Shown here: positions 62,507 through 64,000 of the stretch, one piece after another
How the letters are laid out: every line of letters begins with the position of its first letter
How positions within the stretch are numbered: position 1 is the first letter of the stretch
Assembly: GCA_040394195.1 (NCBI GenBank)
Contig: JBEBSR010000004.1
Location: 1 to 64,000, forward strand
Source of the DNA: Wohlfahrtiimonas larvae_A
Lineage (GTDB): Bacteria > Pseudomonadota > Gammaproteobacteria > Cardiobacteriales > Wohlfahrtiimonadaceae
Direction of reading: 5' to 3'
DNA: 64,000 nt
Notes under the pieces: model-generated
What the model was told of the DNA's origin: nothing
Seen by the model: only the letters and a program-made list of their open reading frames with translations
Databases searched by the model: none
Translations under genes and position numbers: made by a program

Positions 62507-64000
62507 ATGATCGAATTATTCAAACAAATTGAATGGAATAATGCTCTCCTTATTGTGATAGGGGGAGCTTTTCTTTTAGGGATTGGGCTAATGGCTATCA
62601 TTGGCTCGATGAAACAAACTCGCTTGCGTGCCGAACATGATTATTTGCAAGATGCTTATCATCAACTGCAAGATACTAATCACAATCTCACGCAAGAATT
62701 GAAGCAGAGCCAAACGCAAGCACATATGCACGAAACAAATCTCGCGAGAGCTATTGCCAATATTCAAGCAGCCAAAGAGCACATTGAAGATTTACGTAGT
62801 CGCTTGCAGAAATACGAACAATTGATGCTGACAAAAGAGCAAGAAATTAGAAATCTCTTTGAAAAAAATCAGTTATTAGAATTAGAATCCACAAAAATTC
62901 AAACTTATGTAGAAGAGCGTGAAGCCTTCTTTGATTCACAAATTCTACAGCTACAAGAAAATAAAGTAGCATTGAGTCAAGAGTTTGAAAACTTAGCCAA
63001 TAAGATTTTTGAAGAGAAAGGCAAAATCTTCAAGGAGCACAATCAAGCAGGATTAGAATCATTACTACAGCCTTTCAAAGAACAAATTGAAGGCTTTCAA
63101 AAACGTGTGAATGAAGTACACACAGAATCTAGTAAAGATCATTCCACACTGAATGCAGAAATTCGTAAAGTGATGGAAATTGGCTTAGCCATGAGCGAAG
63201 AAGCCAATAATCTAGCTTCTGCTTTAAAAGGTGATTCACAAAAACGTGGTGCTTGGGGCGAAGCACAGTTGCGTAAAACATTAGAATTGAGCGGATTAAT
63301 GAAAGATGCTCACTTTGAAATTCAAACAAGTTTCCGTGATCAAGAAGGTAAGCAGAAGATTACAGATTTCTTGATTAATTTGCCCGATGGCAAACACATT
63401 ATCGTTGATAGCAAAGTTTCCTTGAATGCATTTGAACGTGCAATGTCTGCGGAAGATGATTTAGAGTTTGAACGTGCATTGAAAGAGCATGTGAATGCAG
63501 TAAAACGCCACATTGAAGATTTATCACGTAAGGATTACAGCAGTTTATCAGGCGTTCATAGCCCGAATTTTGTATTGATGTTTATGCCGATTGAATCCGC
63601 TTACATTGAAGTTTTGAAATATCAGCCTGAAATCTATGATTATGGTTATCAAAAAAATGTGATTTTAGTTTCCCATACGACATTGATGCCAATTTTAAGA
63701 ACCATTTCAAATTTATGGATGATTGAACACAGCACAGCAGAAGCAAGAGAAATCAGTGAGCGTGCAGGTGAAATCTATAATCAAGTGTGCACAATTGCGG
63801 AGCGATTGCAAAAACTCGGTGGTTCATTGAACACTGTGAGCATGCATTATAATGGCACAGTGACGGCACTAGTTGGGCAACAAGGTTTATATGGCAAAGT
63901 GGAGCGTTTTAATCAATTATCCGCCAAAGCCCACAAAGAAATGCCTAAAGTTGAAGCAATTTATCCTGATCATCAAGTTGAGCGTTTAATTAATATCAAA
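62507..64000 (+). CDS. rmuC: DNA recombination protein RmuC (3-prime end outside the window)
   Basis: An open frame of 498 codons that runs off the right edge, starting with ATG right after the mogA stop (TAA-ATG). One membrane helix (about residues 15-36) is followed by a long coiled coil (about 40-165, rich in Gln and Glu) and the RmuC nuclease-like domain with KRGAWGEAQLRKTLE, KITDFLINLPDGK, IIVDSKVSLNAFE and MFMPIESAYIEVLK. RmuC limits inversions at short repeats by an unknown mechanism. No ribosome site of its own is visible, so it may be coupled to mogA. Confidence 0.93.
   Translation, partial: MIELFKQIEWNNALLIVIGGAFLLGIGLMAIIGSMKQTRLRAEHDYLQDAYHQLQDTNHNLTQELKQSQTQAHMHETNLARAIANIQAAKEHIEDLRSRLQKYEQLMLTKEQEIRNLFEKNQLLELESTKIQTYVEEREAFFDSQILQLQENKVALSQEFENLANKIFEEKGKIFKEHNQAGLESLLQPFKEQIEGFQKRVNEVHTESSKDHSTLNAEIRKVMEIGLAMSEEANNLASALKGDSQKRGAWGEAQLRKTLELSGLMKDAHFEIQTSFRDQEGKQKITDFLINLPDGKHIIVDSKVSLNAFERAMSAEDDLEFERALKEHVNAVKRHIEDLSRKDYSSLSGVHSPNFVLMFMPIESAYIEVLKYQPEIYDYGYQKNVILVSHTTLMPILRTISNLWMIEHSTAEAREISERAGEIYNQVCTIAERLQKLGGSLNTVSMHYNGTVTALVGQQGLYGKVERFNQLSAKAHKEMPKVEAIYPDHQVERLINIK

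Noticed and set aside
1..64000. tRNA, rRNA, CRISPR, insertion sequence, prophage or toxin-antitoxin loci
   Set aside because: I looked through the intergenic stretches and gene products and found no cloverleaf, repeat-spacer series, transposase, integrase or terminal repeats.

Overview
This window is core chromosome of an AT-rich gammaproteobacterium (about 40% GC by eye). The gene content and neighbourhoods fit that class: dnaN-recF-gyrB, ffh beside ypjD, glyS-gmhB-plsC-rsmD, rpsB-tsf, an Fnr with the Cx2Cx5C signature, and MogA very close to the enterobacterial protein. Complex I has separate nuoC and nuoD and a NuoG without N7 cysteines, which argues against Enterobacterales. A Cardiobacteriales-type organism (Ignatzschineria or Wohlfahrtiimonas) is my guess, not a demonstrated assignment. 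I see no insertion sequence, prophage, CRISPR array, rRNA or tRNA gene.

Layout. 1-3740: prpBCD (2-methylcitrate cycle for propionate) behind a near-perfect sigma-54 promoter. 3741-8915: putA and putP (proline uptake and oxidation), bounded by terminators. 8935-13275, minus strand: four closely spaced genes, namely a TauE/SafE-type membrane protein with a His/Met-rich tail, an MBL-fold hydrolase, a TcyP-type cystine transporter and a CoA-disulfide-reductase-like flavoprotein. This looks like a sulfur or thiol module. 13517-15150: a coupled pair of SMR transporter subunits and fnr. 15160-17556: a TPP riboswitch and thiM-thiD-thiE. 17567-19225: an MDR oxidoreductase divergent from a TetR regulator, with a palindrome between them. 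19289-24842, minus strand: a Rid-family protein, gyrB, recF, dnaN and a PilH-like receiver; dnaA is not here.

24986-29191: pheA, folB, a small unknown gene, sppA and ffh. 29306-36953: ypjD, tatC, lemA, gltX, glyS, gmhB, plsC and rsmD. 36933-40819, minus strand: bioY with a BirA-type operator, a lone receiver coupled to argA, and hemE followed by a Nudix hydrolase. 41099-42821: rpsB and tsf with a clear promoter and a 5-prime leader hairpin. 42911-47254, minus strand: a secreted protein of unknown function, proS, a DUF4124 protein and an M20 amidohydrolase. 47447-61929: the complete 14-gene nuo operon, followed at once by mogA and an rmuC that runs off the right edge.

How it fits together: propionate and proline catabolism feed the TCA cycle and quinone pool, complex I oxidises the NADH, and Fnr may adjust this to oxygen. 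Most of the window is ordinary housekeeping. The parts most worth a second look are the four-gene sulfur/thiol cluster, the SMR pair in which one subunit lacks the essential glutamate, the lone receiver coupled to argA, and three readable control sites (sigma-54 at prpB, BirA at bioY, the palindrome at the TetR locus). I did not find a convincing wholly new system.
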